This document shows positions 38,897-47,672 of a stretch of DNA of 64,000 nt, one piece after another. Below the pieces are notes generated by a model. It saw only the letters and a list, made by a program, of their open reading frames with translations. It did not search any database and was not told the origin of the DNA. Position 1 is the stretch's first letter, and each line of letters begins with the position of its first letter. This stretch comes from Gemmobacter fulvus. Lineage in GTDB: Bacteria; Pseudomonadota; Alphaproteobacteria; Rhodobacterales; Rhodobacteraceae. Location: contig NZ_CP076361.1 of assembly GCF_018798885.1 (NCBI RefSeq), forward strand, positions 2,385,501 through 2,449,500, given 5' to 3'. Made by a program: the position numbers and the translations under genes.

Positions 38897-40557
38897 TCGA
38901 GCAGGCGGCGGGCGATCACTTGCGCCTGAATCTCTGCCGCGCCCTCGAAGATGTTCAGGATCCGCGCGTCGCAGAGGATGCGGCTGATCTGGTATTCCAG
39001 CGCAAAGCCGTTGCCGCCGTGAATTTGCAGCGCATTGTCGGCGCAGGCCCAAGCCACCCGCGCGCCGAGCAGCTTGGCCATACCCGCCTCAAGATCACAG
39101 CGCTTGTCGTGATCCTTTTGCCAGGCGCTGTAATATGTCAGCTGACGCGCCACCATGATCTCGACCGCCATCATCGCAAGCTTGCCCGCCACGCGCGGAA
39201 ATTCGATCAGCGATTTGCCGAATTGCTTGCGGTCTTCGGCATATTTCATGCCGACCTCCAGCGCCGATTGCGCGACGCCGATTGCGCGGGCGGCGGTCTG
39301 GATGCGGGCCGATTCAAAGGTCTGCATCAATTGCTTGAAGCCCTGGCCTTCCACGCCGCCGAGCAGGTTTTCGCCCTTCACCTTGAAGCCGTCAAAGGCC
39401 AGCTCGTATTCCTTCATCCCGCGATAGCCCAGAACCTCGATCTCGCCGCCGGTCATGCCCGGGGTCGGGAAGGGGGCCTCGTCCGTGCCGGGGGTCTTTT
39501 CGGCCAGGAACATCGACAGGCCGCGGTAATCGGTGGTGTTGGGATCGGTGCGGGCCAGCAGCGTCATCACATGGGTGCGCGCGGCATGGGTGATCCAGGT
39601 CTTGTTGCCGGTGACCGTCCAATCCTCGCCCTCTTTCACCGCGCGGGTGCGCAGGCTGCCGAGATCGGAGCCGGTGTTGGGTTCGGTAAAGACCGCCGTG
39701 GGCAGGATTTCACCCGAGGCCAGCTTCGGCAGCCACTGCGCCTTCTGCTCTGCCGTGCCGCCACACAGGATCAGTTCGGCCGCGATTTCAGAGCGGGTGC
39801 CCAGCGAGCCGACGCCGATATAGCCGCGCGACAGTTCTTCCGACACCACGACCATCGAGGCTTTCGACAGGCCGAATCCGCCGAACTCTTCGGGAATGGT
39901 CAGGCCGAACACGCCCATTTCGGCCAGGGATTCGATGATCTCCATCGGGATCAGCTCGTCCTTCAGGTGCCACTCATGCGCATGTGGAATGACCCTTTCA
40001 TCAGCAAAGCGGCGGAACTGATCGCGGATCATTTCCAGCTCTTCATCAAGGCCGGAGGTGCCGAAGGTGGCGCGGCCATGATTGTCACGCATCAGCACGA
40101 CCAGACGCGCGCGGCTTGTCGGCGTATTGGCCGCCGCGATCAGCTGTGCTGCCGCAGCACCGGGTGTGGCCACCAGCCCAAGATCCGACAGCCGCGCAGT
40201 TTCGTTCTGCGACATCGCGATGCCACCATGGATCTGCGCCAGATATTCGCCAAAGGCGATTTGCAGCAGCAGGCCTTCCATTTCGCCAAAGCTGCCCGCT
40301 TCGGTCAACCGCTCGGCCCAGGCCTGCATCTGGCGCAGGCTTTCGGTATAGGTCGCGAGCCAGCTGAGCGTATGGGCCGCGAACTGATGCTCTTCCAGCG
40401 CCGGGGCCGAAATCTTGCCATTCACCGACACGCGGCTGCGCAGGGCCTCGCGCCCCTCTGCGAACAGGGCTTCAACCTCGGGCAGGGCGGCTTTCGTCAG
40501 GGTCAGCAGATCAGCCATCAGGGGCGATTGCGGCGCGGCTTGTCCATCATGCGGCAT
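38893..40557 (-). CDS. mcd: (2S)-Methylsuccinyl-CoA dehydrogenase
   Basis: Acyl-CoA dehydrogenase fold, 554 aa, with an extra N-terminal region of about 150-160 residues. That extension, including AHTLSWLATYTESLRQMQAWAERL and FGEYLAQIHGGIPMSQ-like segments, marks methylsuccinyl-CoA dehydrogenases of the ethylmalonyl-CoA pathway, which oxidise methylsuccinyl-CoA to mesaconyl-CoA. FAD dehydrogenase motifs: FTEPNTGSDLGS, KTWITHAARTHVM, and the C-terminal QIHGGNGFALEY. Electrons go to ETF, encoded at 50736-52423. A general long acyl-CoA dehydrogenase is the alternative. Confidence 0.83.
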   Translation of the reverse strand: MPHDGQAAPQSPLMADLLTLTKAALPEVEALFAEGREALRSRVSVNGKISAPALEEHQFAAHTLSWLATYTESLRQMQAWAERLTEAGSFGEMEGLLLQIAFGEYLAQIHGGIAMSQNETARLSDLGLVATPGAAAAQLIAAANTPTSRARLVVLMRDNHGRATFGTSGLDEELEMIRDQFRRFADERVIPHAHEWHLKDELIPMEIIESLAEMGVFGLTIPEEFGGFGLSKASMVVVSEELSRGYIGVGSLGTRSEIAAELILCGGTAEQKAQWLPKLASGEILPTAVFTEPNTGSDLGSLRTRAVKEGEDWTVTGNKTWITHAARTHVMTLLARTDPNTTDYRGLSMFLAEKTPGTDEAPFPTPGMTGGEIEVLGYRGMKEYELAFDGFKVKGENLLGGVEGQGFKQLMQTFESARIQTAARAIGVAQSALEVGMKYAEDRKQFGKSLIEFPRVAGKLAMMAVEIMVARQLTYYSAWQKDHDKRCDLEAGMAKLLGARVAWACADNALQIHGGNGFALEYQISRILCDARILNIFEGAAEIQAQVIARRLLD

Positions 40558-40610
40558 GGCGTTTCCTCACGGTCTGCAGGGATTCTGCGGTTGCGAAATG
40601 GGTAATCCCT

Positions 40611-40627
40611 TTGCAGTTGCAGCGCAA
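40611..40627 (-). promoter_or_regulatory. TTGCAG-N5-GCGCAA dyad before mcd
   Basis: 17-bp imperfect dyad 54-70 bp before the mcd start. It matches the sites before pckA and the SDR gene at TTGCA and AGCGCAA with the same spacing. It could be an operator, or a -35 box read on the minus strand as TTGCGC. Confidence 0.4.
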
Positions 40628-40731
40628 CAAAAATTCAAACCGCATGTAACGTTTGAAGCAATGTGTCGCGGAAGAATAGGTCGTGCGATGCGCAAGGCAA
40701 GGCGGTAAAGCTGCACAAAATGGAGGCGATC

Positions 40732-41502
40732 ATGGATATTCTGATGGCGGGGCTGGGCCTTGGCGCGTTCTGGGCCGCGATGGCCATCACGCTGTTTGCG
40801 GGCTTCGTCAAAGGCGCCCTGGGCTTTGCCATGCCGATGATCATGATTTCGGCCTTTTCCTCGTTTCTGCCGCCCGAGGTGGCCTTGGCCGGTCTGATCC
40901 TGCCGACACTGGTGGCCAATATCGGGCAGGCCTTCCGGCAGGGCGCGGCGGCGGCCTGGGGATCGGTGTGCAAATACCGGCGTTCGATCATTGCGACGGT
41001 GGTGTTCATCGCGATTTCCGCGCAATTCGTCCGGGTGATCCCGCAGGATCTGTTCCTGTTCGGCCTGGGGTTTCCGATCACGCTGTTTGCGGTGCTGCAA
41101 CTTCTGGGGCGCAGTCTGGCGTTGAAGCTGGAACACCGCGACCGGGCCGAATGGGGGCTGGGCGTGATCAGCGGGCTTTATGGCGGGGTGTCGGGGGTGT
41201 GGGGGCCGCCGTTGTTGGTATTTCTGCTGTCGGTCGGGGCGGACAAGGTGGAAACCGTGCGGGTACAGGGCGTGGTGTTCCTGATCGGGGCGGTGGTGCT
41301 CTGCGTGGCCCATTTGCAATCCGGCGTGCTGAACGGCCAGACGCTGCCGTTTTCGGCGGCGCTTGTGGTGCCATCGCTGCTGGGCATGTGGGCCGGGCAA
41401 TGGGTGCAGGACCGGCTGGATCAGGCGAAATTCCGGCGCTGGACGCAAGGCCTGCTGGTGGTGACCGGGCTGAACCTGATGCGGCGGGCCGTGGGCATGT
41501 AA
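40732..41502 (+). CDS. TauE/SafE-family anion permease
   Basis: 256 aa, about eight hydrophobic helices in two related halves. The N-terminal GFVKGALGFAMPMI and the later GLYGGVSGVWGPPLLVFL repeat are the TauE/SafE signature. Relatives export sulfite or sulfonates or other anions. The ATG at 40732 follows GGAGG. Divergent from mcd. Confidence 0.85.
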   Translation: MDILMAGLGLGAFWAAMAITLFAGFVKGALGFAMPMIMISAFSSFLPPEVALAGLILPTLVANIGQAFRQGAAAAWGSVCKYRRSIIATVVFIAISAQFVRVIPQDLFLFGLGFPITLFAVLQLLGRSLALKLEHRDRAEWGLGVISGLYGGVSGVWGPPLLVFLLSVGADKVETVRVQGVVFLIGAVVLCVAHLQSGVLNGQTLPFSAALVVPSLLGMWAGQWVQDRLDQAKFRRWTQGLLVVTGLNLMRRAVGM

Positions 41503-41503
41503 A

Positions 41504-41531
41504 AAGGGCTGCGGCTTGTGCCGCAGCCCTT
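41504..41531 (+). terminator. Bidirectional terminator between TauE-type gene and pckA
   Basis: Perfect 11-bp inverted repeat AAGGGCTGCGG / CCGCAGCCCTT with a 6-nt loop, starting at the TauE/SafE stop. It has A-rich and T-containing flanks that let it work for pckA on the minus strand too. Confidence 0.85.
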
Positions 41532-41551
41532 CTGGATCGGTGCAGCGGCGG

Positions 41552-43150
41552 TTAGCCGATGGCAGCGGCTTTCACATCGGCGTCGATGAACGGCACATAC
41601 TGGCCGAAGTTATCGGCAAACATGCCCACCAGCTTGGCCGCCTGTGCATCATAGGCAGCCGCATCGGCCCAGGTGGCGCGCGGGTTCAGCAGGGTCGCAT
41701 CCACGCCCGGCACAGAGACCGGCACGTCAAAACCGAAGTTCGGATCCTTGCGGAACTCGGCCTTCGAAAGCGAGCCGTCCAGCGCGGCGGTCAGCAGCGC
41801 GCGGGTGGCCTTGATCGGCATCCGCTTGCCGGTGCCGTGTTTGCCGCCGGTCCAGCCGGTGTTCACCAGCCAGCATTCGGCGCCGAACTGGGCGATCTTT
41901 TCCTGCAGCAGCTTGCCATAGACCTCGGGCCGACGCGGCATGAAGGGCGCGCCGAAGCAGGTCGAGAAGGTCGGCGTCGGCTCGGTCACGCCGCGCTCGG
42001 TGCCCGGGGTTTTCGAGGTGAAGCCGGACAGGAAGTGATACATCGCCTGTGCCGGGGTCAGCCGGGCGATGGGCGGCAGCACGCCGAACGCATCGCAGGT
42101 CAGCATGATCACGTTCTTCGGATGCCCGCCCAGCCCGGTGGCCGAGGCATTGGAGATATAGTCCAGCGGATAGGCACAACGCATGTTCTGCGTCAGGCTG
42201 CTGTCCTCGAAATCCAGCTCCAGCGTTTCGGGATCGTAGACCATGTTTTCGATCACGGTGCCGAACTTGTGGGTCGTGCCATAGATCTCCGGCTCGGCCT
42301 CGGCGCTCAGGCTGATGGTCTTGGCATAGCAGCCGCCTTCAAAGTTGAAAGTGCCCTTGCCGGACCAGCCATGTTCGTCATCCCCGATCAGGATGCGCGA
42401 CGGATCGGCCGACAGCGTGGTCTTGCCGGTGCCCGACAGGCCAAAGAACACGGCGGCATCCTCGGGGTTGCCGATGGCGTGGTTGGCCGAGCAGTGCATC
42501 GGCATGATGCCTTTTTCGGGCAGCAGATAGTTCAGCAGCGTGAAGACCGACTTCTTGTTTTCGCCCGCATATTGCGTGTTGGCGATCAGGATGACCTTCT
42601 TGTCGAAGTTCAGCGAGATCACGGTCTCGGTGCGGCAGCCATGGCGGGCCGGATCGGCCTTGAAGCTGGGGCAGTTGATGATCGTCCATTGCGGAACGAA
42701 GCTGTCCAGCTCGGCCCGATCGGGGCGGCGCAGCAGATGGCGGATGAACAGGCCATGCCATGCCAGTTCTGTCACCACGCGCACGTCCAGCCGATGTTCG
42801 GCATCCGCGCCCGCATAGAGATCCTGCACAAAGTAGTCGCGGCCCTTCATATGGGCCAGCATGTCGGCGTGCAGGCGGTCAAAGGCCTCGGGGGCCATCG
42901 GGGCATTGTTTTCCCACCAGATGGTGTTTTCAACCGATGCCGTGCGGACCACGAATTTGTCTTTGGGCGAGCGTCCGGTAAATTGCCCGGTCGAGCAGAG
43001 AAACGCACCGCCCTTGCCCAGACGACCTTCGCCGCGCCGGACCGCCGCTTCGACCAGCGCCGGTTCGATGTCGTTGTAATAGACCGTTCCCAGCCCGCTG
43101 ATACCTTGGGCTTCAAGGGTGTGGCTAGGGTTCACGCGTCCATTTGTCAT
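41552..43150 (-). CDS. pckA: Phosphoenolpyruvate carboxykinase (ATP)
   Basis: Converts oxaloacetate and ATP to PEP and CO2, the entry to gluconeogenesis. 532 aa. P-loop [11 protein letters not shown], the metal-binding region around [22 protein letters not shown], and substrate residues in TGRSPKDKF are visible. It is transcribed away from chvI with a 347-bp shared control region, as in other alphaproteobacteria where ChvI and carbon signals affect pckA. Confidence 0.97.
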   Translation of the reverse strand: MTNGRVNPSHTLEAQGISGLGTVYYNDIEPALVEAAVRRGEGRLGKGGAFLCSTGQFTGRSPKDKFVVRTASVENTIWWENNAPMAPEAFDRLHADMLAHMKGRDYFVQDLYAGADAEHRLDVRVVTELAWHGLFIRHLLRRPDRAELDSFVPQWTIINCPSFKADPARHGCRTETVISLNFDKKVILIANTQYAGENKKSVFTLLNYLLPEKGIMPMHCSANHAIGNPEDAAVFFGLSGTGKTTLSADPSRILIGDDEHGWSGKGTFNFEGGCYAKTISLSAEAEPEIYGTTHKFGTVIENMVYDPETLELDFEDSSLTQNMRCAYPLDYISNASATGLGGHPKNVIMLTCDAFGVLPPIARLTPAQAMYHFLSGFTSKTPGTERGVTEPTPTFSTCFGAPFMPRRPEVYGKLLQEKIAQFGAECWLVNTGWTGGKHGTGKRMPIKATRALLTAALDGSLSKAEFRKDPNFGFDVPVSVPGVDATLLNPRATWADAAAYDAQAAKLVGMFADNFGQYVPFIDADVKAAAIG

Positions 43151-43289
43151 TGTGCAAGCTCCCGGTGCCGCATGGCGGCGTCTTCAGGTTCAAATCGGCG
43201 GCCTGGGCCAAAGGGTCACCGGCCGACCCCGGTGAGCGGGTCGACACGCGCCCTATAACATGAGGATTTCGTGACGGAATAGGACGCTT

Positions 43290-43306
43290 TTGCACAGTTA
43301 GCGCAA
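43290..43306 (-). promoter_or_regulatory. TTGCAC-N5-GCGCAA dyad before pckA
   Basis: 17-bp dyad 140 bp before the pckA start. A 25-bp block around it (43286-43310) matches 54293-54317 before the SDR gene at 22 positions. It is a candidate operator or a shared promoter core. Confidence 0.5.
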
Positions 43307-43317
43307 CCATCTCCGGT

Positions 43318-43330
43318 TTAGCGCAACCAT
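43318..43330 (-). repeat. Second TTAGCGCAACCAT copy, 20 bp from the first
   Basis: Exact 13-bp direct repeat of 43298-43310, on the same helical face two turns away. It lacks the TTGCAC arm, so it may be an auxiliary half-site. Confidence 0.5.
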
Positions 43331-43448
43331 TTTCCTCCAACGGGCAGGAGTGAGACAAATTAGCCATTCCTTGAGGGTTTTCGCATCGACTGAGCAGGTG
43401 CTCGGGGGGTGATTCGCAGTTTGATGTTGATTCTTGAGGATGGAAACG

Positions 43449-43476
43449 GAACAATGTTGTCAAAACTAGAACAATG
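43449..43476 (+). repeat. GAACAATG direct repeat before chvI
   Basis: Two GAACAATG octamers start at 43449 and 43469, 20 bp apart; the first is part of the short dyad ACAA-TG-TTGT. They lie 20-50 bp upstream of the chosen chvI start, where an autoregulatory site would be placed. Confidence 0.4.
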
Positions 43477-43497
43477 AGCAGTACAGGAAAATCACAG

Positions 43498-44199
43498 ATG
43501 TCGAGGATCGCCCTTGTGGACGACGACAGGAATATCCTGACGTCGGTTTCGATGACTCTTGAAGCGGAAGGCTTCGAGGTGGAAACCTATAATGATGGCC
43601 AGTCGGCCCTGGATGCCTTCAGCCGCCGCCTGCCGGACATGGCGGTTCTGGACATCAAGATGCCGCGGATGGATGGCATGGACCTGTTGCAGCGTCTGCG
43701 CCTGAAAACGACCATGCCGGTGATTTTCCTGACCTCGAAAGATGACGAGATCGACGAGGTTCTGGGTCTGCGCATGGGCGCGGATGATTATGTGAAAAAG
43801 CCGTTCTCGCAACGGCTTCTGGTCGAACGCATCCGCGCCCTGCTGCGGCGTCAGGAAGCGATTTCCACCGATGAGGTGGCTGTGACCGAAGAAACCAAGA
43901 TCATGGAGCGCGGCTTCCTCAGGATGGACCCGCTGCGCCACTCGGTTGCGTGGAAAGGGCAGGATGTCTCTTTGACGGTGACGGAATTCCTGCTGCTTCA
44001 GGCACTTGCACAGCGACCGGGCTTTGTGAAAAGCCGCGATCAGCTGATGGATGTGGCCTATGACGATCAGGTCTATGTCGATGACCGCACCATCGACAGC
44101 CATATCAAGCGCCTGCGCAAGAAGATGCGTTCGGCAGACCCGGACTTCTCGGCGATCGAGACGCTGTATGGCATCGGTTATCGCTACAACGAGGAATGA
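43498..44199 (+). CDS. chvI: Response regulator ChvI
   Basis: OmpR-type response regulator, 233 aa from the ATG at 43498 (AGGA upstream; an earlier in-frame ATG at 43474 lacks a ribosome site). Receiver with acidic pocket DDD at 8-10, phospho-acceptor D52 and KKPF near residue 100. C-terminal winged-helix DNA-binding domain with [17 protein letters not shown]. With ChvG it controls envelope, acid-stress and carbon genes in alphaproteobacteria. Confidence 0.95.
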   Translation: MSRIALVDDDRNILTSVSMTLEAEGFEVETYNDGQSALDAFSRRLPDMAVLDIKMPRMDGMDLLQRLRLKTTMPVIFLTSKDDEIDEVLGLRMGADDYVKKPFSQRLLVERIRALLRRQEAISTDEVAVTEETKIMERGFLRMDPLRHSVAWKGQDVSLTVTEFLLLQALAQRPGFVKSRDQLMDVAYDDQVYVDDRTIDSHIKRLRKKMRSADPDFSAIETLYGIGYRYNEE

Positions 44200-44208
44200 C
44201 GGCACAGC

Positions 44209-45900
44209 ATGACTGCGGCGCAGCGTATCACCATGGGAAACAGTGAGCCTGTCCCTCGCAAGGGCGATGTTCTGCTGGGAGAAGACTGGGTGACGCCAGA
44301 TGCGCTGGCGGAACAGGAGTTCCGGGCGGGGCGCGGGCGGCGTGGTCTGATGTCGCTCAACCGCTCGCCGCTGGCGCGCAAGATCGTGATTTTCAATATG
44401 ATGGCAATTGTCATCATGGTGGCGGGGGTGCTGTTCCTGAACCCGTTCCGCGACAGCCTGGCCTTGCAGCGCGAACAGGGGTTGATCACCGAGACCGAGC
44501 TTGTCGCCAATATCTTTGAAGCGCAGCTTGCCGCCGAAGGCGGGCTGGCCGGGGCGCAGGCCACCTTGTCGAAGGTCGATCTCGGGCCGGGTGTCGAGGT
44601 TCACATCTTTGATGCGCAGGGCATGATCGTGGCGCAGGCCACCGGCGCTGCCCGCCCGATGCTGGCACCGGAGCGGTCCACCATCATCACCGATTCCCTG
44701 AACATGGTCTGGGATGGTGTCTCCAGGGTGCTGTCAGGCGGACGGAGTGCCAGCGATGCCCCCGATGGCGAGACGCTGGCGCGCGATCTGCTGGACCAGG
44801 CCAAGGCCGGGAAAACCGTGTCGAATACCGTGCAGGCCCCCGAGGGCGGCGCGCTGTTTTCTGTCGCCACGCCGATTGAGCTGGCAGGAGCGGTGCAGGG
44901 CGTGGTGGCGCTGACCTCCGCCGAGGGCGAGATTGACCGGCTGGTCCGCTATGAGCGGGAGCAGGTCTTGCAGATGTTCGTGATTGCGCTGCTCGTCTCG
45001 ATTGGCCTCAGCCTCGTGCTGGCCTCGACCATTGCCAATCCGCTGTCTGATCTGGCGGCGGCTGCCGAACTGGGGCGCGACCGGGATGCCCGCAAGATGG
45101 CCCCCGGTCGGGTGCGGATCCCGGATCTGACGGCCCGCCCGGACGAGATCGGGCGCCTGTCGGTGGCGATGCGCGGCATGGTGGCCGCGCTCTATGACCG
45201 GATCGACGCGAACGAACAGTTTGCCGCCGATGTCTCGCATGAAATCAAGAACCCTCTGGCCAGCCTGCGCTCTGCCGTCGCCTCGCTGCATGTGGCGAAG
45301 CGCGATGACCAGCGCACCCGGCTGCTGGAAGTGATCGATCATGATGTGCGGCGGCTGGATCGCCTCGTCTCCGATATCTCCAATGCCTCGCGTCTGGACA
45401 GCGAGCTGGTGAAAGAGGAGGAGGAAGAGTTCAACCTGCTCAAGACCCTGGCGAATTTGTCGGAGTATTTGGGCCAGCAGGCACAGCAGCGCGGGGTGGA
45501 GTTCATCACCGATCTGCCCGCCGAACCGATCATGATCCGGGGGCTTGAGGCCCGGCTGGCGCAGGTGTTTGTCAATCTGATCACCAATGCGACCTCGTTC
45601 TGCGAAGAGGGTGATGCGGTGCGGGTCTGGGCACGCCAGCGCGACAACCGGGTGCTGATCGTGGTGGAGGATACCGGGCCGGGCATCCCGGAACAGGCGC
45701 TTACCAAAGTGTTCAAGCGGTTTTACTCTGAACGTCCGCAGGGTGATTTTGGCAATCACTCCGGTCTGGGGCTGGCGATTTCCAAACAGATCGTCGAGGC
45801 GCATGGCGGGGTGATCTGGGCCGAAAACATCCGCCCGACCCATGCCGACATCACTTCTGATCCACTGGGCGCGCGCTTCGTCGTCGGCCTGCCGGTCTGA
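44209..45900 (+). CDS. chvG: Sensor histidine kinase ChvG
   Basis: 563 aa inner-membrane kinase, partner of ChvI. A cytoplasmic N-terminus of about 55 residues, helix at 58-78, a periplasmic sensor domain of about 175 residues, helix at 255-273, and HAMP follow. H-box FAADVSHEIKNPLASLRS with phospho-His344; N box NLITNA; G boxes DTGPGIP and GLGLAISKQIVEAHGG. It starts 9 bp after chvI and its stop overlaps the hprK start by 1 bp. Confidence 0.95.
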   Translation: MTAAQRITMGNSEPVPRKGDVLLGEDWVTPDALAEQEFRAGRGRRGLMSLNRSPLARKIVIFNMMAIVIMVAGVLFLNPFRDSLALQREQGLITETELVANIFEAQLAAEGGLAGAQATLSKVDLGPGVEVHIFDAQGMIVAQATGAARPMLAPERSTIITDSLNMVWDGVSRVLSGGRSASDAPDGETLARDLLDQAKAGKTVSNTVQAPEGGALFSVATPIELAGAVQGVVALTSAEGEIDRLVRYEREQVLQMFVIALLVSIGLSLVLASTIANPLSDLAAAAELGRDRDARKMAPGRVRIPDLTARPDEIGRLSVAMRGMVAALYDRIDANEQFAADVSHEIKNPLASLRSAVASLHVAKRDDQRTRLLEVIDHDVRRLDRLVSDISNASRLDSELVKEEEEEFNLLKTLANLSEYLGQQAQQRGVEFITDLPAEPIMIRGLEARLAQVFVNLITNATSFCEEGDAVRVWARQRDNRVLIVVEDTGPGIPEQALTKVFKRFYSERPQGDFGNHSGLGLAISKQIVEAHGGVIWAENIRPTHADITSDPLGARFVVGLPV

Positions 45901-46331
45901 TGCCAGAGGGCGAGGCCGAAGCACTCTGGCACGCCAGCTGTGTGGCGGTCGGAGAGCGTGGCCTGCTGATCCACGGGCCTTCGGGGGCGGGCAAATCGGC
46001 GCTGGCGCTGAAGCTGATGGCACTGGGGGCGCAACTGGTTGCCGATGATCAGGTGCTGCTGCGCCGCGACGGGGCGGATGTGGTGGCGCGCTGCCCGCCG
46101 CAGATCCGCGGGCTGATCGAAGCGCGGGGCATGGGCCTGCTGCGGGCCACTGCGCGCGACGCGGTGCGGGTGGCGCTGGTGGTCGATCTGAGCCGCCAAG
46201 AGGATCACCGGCTACCGCCCCGCCATCACATCGCAGTGCTTGGGGTGACGTTGGACCTTGTGCTGGCGGTCCAGGCAGACCATTTTCCCTATGCACTCCT
46301 GCAATATTTGCGGGACGGACGGCAGGCATGA
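45900..46331 (+). CDS. hprK: Short HPr kinase/phosphorylase
   Basis: 143 aa, consisting of only the catalytic domain, as usual for alphaproteobacterial HprK (Gram-positive forms are about twice as long). Walker A GPSGAGKS at residues 26-33 and the LVADDQVLL acidic motif are present. It phosphorylates a serine of HPr, which is encoded in the same cluster. Overlaps rapZ by ATGA. Confidence 0.93.
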   Translation: MPEGEAEALWHASCVAVGERGLLIHGPSGAGKSALALKLMALGAQLVADDQVLLRRDGADVVARCPPQIRGLIEARGMGLLRATARDAVRVALVVDLSRQEDHRLPPRHHIAVLGVTLDLVLAVQADHFPYALLQYLRDGRQA

Positions 46332-47245
46332 TGAACAGACCAACGGATCCCCCACAGACGCATGAGCATGAATTGCTGCTGGTGACCGGCCCCTCTGGGG
46401 CAGGCCGCACCACGGCGATCAATGCGCTGGAGGATCTGGGGCATGAGGTGATCGACAACCTGCCGCTGAGCCTTGTGCCGCGCCTGATCGACGGGCCGCC
46501 ACTGGGCCGTCCCATCGCGCTGGGCATCGACGTGCGCAACCGCGATTTCAACGCGACGGCGCTGATCGAACTGATCGACACGCTGACCGCCGATCCCCGC
46601 GTCATGCTGGAGCTGCTGTATCTGGATTGCGCGACCGGCGAGCTGATCCGGCGCTATTCCGAAACGCGCCGTCGGCATCCGCTGGCAGCCGAAGAAACGC
46701 CTGCGCAGGGGATCGAGCGGGAGATTGACCTGCTGGCGCCGATCCGCGTGCGTGCCGATCATCTGATCGACACAAGCGAGATGTCACCGCATGATCTGAA
46801 GGCCGAAATTGCGGAATGGTTTCACCGTGCCGGCGCGCCGGGCCTGTCGGTTTCGGTGCAGAGCTTCAGCTACAAGCGCGGCGTGCCCCGTGGGCTCGAC
46901 ATGATCTTCGATTGCCGGTTTCTGCAAAACCCGCATTGGGTGCCGGAGCTGCGGGCGCTGGATGGTCGGAACGAGACGGTGGTGCGGTATGTGACATCTG
47001 ACCCGCGATTTGCGGAATTCCACGAAAGGTTGCGCGGGCTGCTGCTGTTTCTGCTTCCGGCGCAGAAGGCCGAGGGCAAAGCGCATCTGGCGATTGGCTT
47101 CGGGTGTACCGGGGGGCAACACAGATCGGTTGCCGTTGCAGAAATTATAGGCAATGCGCTTGCAGAAGCTGGCTGGTCAGTGTCAAAACGGCACAGGGAA
47201 CTTGAACGCAGGTCCGCAGTTGCGCGACCTCAGGGATCTGGGTGA
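46328..47245 (+). CDS. rapZ: RNase adapter RapZ-like P-loop protein
   Basis: 305 aa, RapZ/YvcJ family. N-terminal nucleotide-binding domain with GPSGAGRT (residues 21-28), in which Arg27 replaces the Walker A lysine, and DVRNRDF. The C-terminal domain, which binds GlcN6P and small RNA in E. coli, has [25 protein letters not shown]-type segments and [13 protein letters not shown]. In alphaproteobacteria its role is uncertain, but the position among PTS genes is conserved. Confidence 0.93.
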   Translation: MMNRPTDPPQTHEHELLLVTGPSGAGRTTAINALEDLGHEVIDNLPLSLVPRLIDGPPLGRPIALGIDVRNRDFNATALIELIDTLTADPRVMLELLYLDCATGELIRRYSETRRRHPLAAEETPAQGIEREIDLLAPIRVRADHLIDTSEMSPHDLKAEIAEWFHRAGAPGLSVSVQSFSYKRGVPRGLDMIFDCRFLQNPHWVPELRALDGRNETVVRYVTSDPRFAEFHERLRGLLLFLLPAQKAEGKAHLAIGFGCTGGQHRSVAVAEIIGNALAEAGWSVSKRHRELERRSAVARPQGSG

Positions 47246-47252
47246 TCGGGGT

Positions 47253-47672
47253 TTGATCGGAATCGTGATCGTGGCTCATGGCGGTTTGGCGCGGGAATAT
47301 CTGTCCGCGGTCGAACATGTTGTCGGGCGGCAGGACGCAATGAGCGCGATCTCCATTGAGGATGATCACGACCGTGGCGCCAAATCGGCTGAAATCAGTG
47401 CAGCCGCAGATGCGGTGGACCAGGGCGAGGGTGTCGTGGTGGTGACGGATATGTTCGGCGGCTCGCCGTCGAACCTGTCGCTGCCGGCCTGTGCGGCCCG
47501 GAACCGCCGCATTCTGTATGGGGCTAATCTGCCGATGCTGATCAAACTGACCAAATCGCGCGATCTTCCGCTGGCAGAAGCGGTGAGCCTCGCCTTGGAC
47601 GCCGGACGCAAGTATATAAACAGCCTTGATCTGGGGGGCGAGGCCGCTCCTGGGCAAGGGGGACAGGAATGA
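47253..47672 (+). CDS. PTS EIIA component, mannose type (PTS-Ntr-like chain)
   Basis: 139 aa from the TTG at 47253, eight bases after the rapZ stop. It matches the fructose/mannose EIIA fold: IVIVAHGGLAREY with the phospho-His9, and VVVVTDMFGGSPSNLSL. No EIIB, EIIC or EIID gene is nearby, so it is thought to act as a regulator. The start is an inference; the frame is open upstream into rapZ. Overlaps the HPr gene by ATGA. Confidence 0.88.
   Translation: MIGIVIVAHGGLAREYLSAVEHVVGRQDAMSAISIEDDHDRGAKSAEISAAADAVDQGEGVVVVTDMFGGSPSNLSLPACAARNRRILYGANLPMLIKLTKSRDLPLAEAVSLALDAGRKYINSLDLGGEAAPGQGGQE

Larger units (their letters stand above)
43151..43497. promoter_or_regulatory. pckA-chvI divergent control region
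   Basis: The only stretch over 300 bases with no gene. It holds a TTGCAC-N5-GCGCAA dyad at 43290-43306, a second TTAGCGCAACCAT copy at 43318-43330 exactly 20 bp after the first (43298-43310), a short GAGCA/TGCTC dyad near 43397, and two GAACAATG copies at 43449 and 43469, again 20 bp apart, just before chvI. A -35 TTGCGC with a 17-bp spacer to CCTATT could be the pckA promoter. No small ORF of merit is seen. Confidence 0.6.

Noticed and set aside
41516-43258. 580-codon open frame opposite pckA
   Set aside because: Antisense frame with repetitive Gly/Arg content; PckA motifs on the other strand are decisive.
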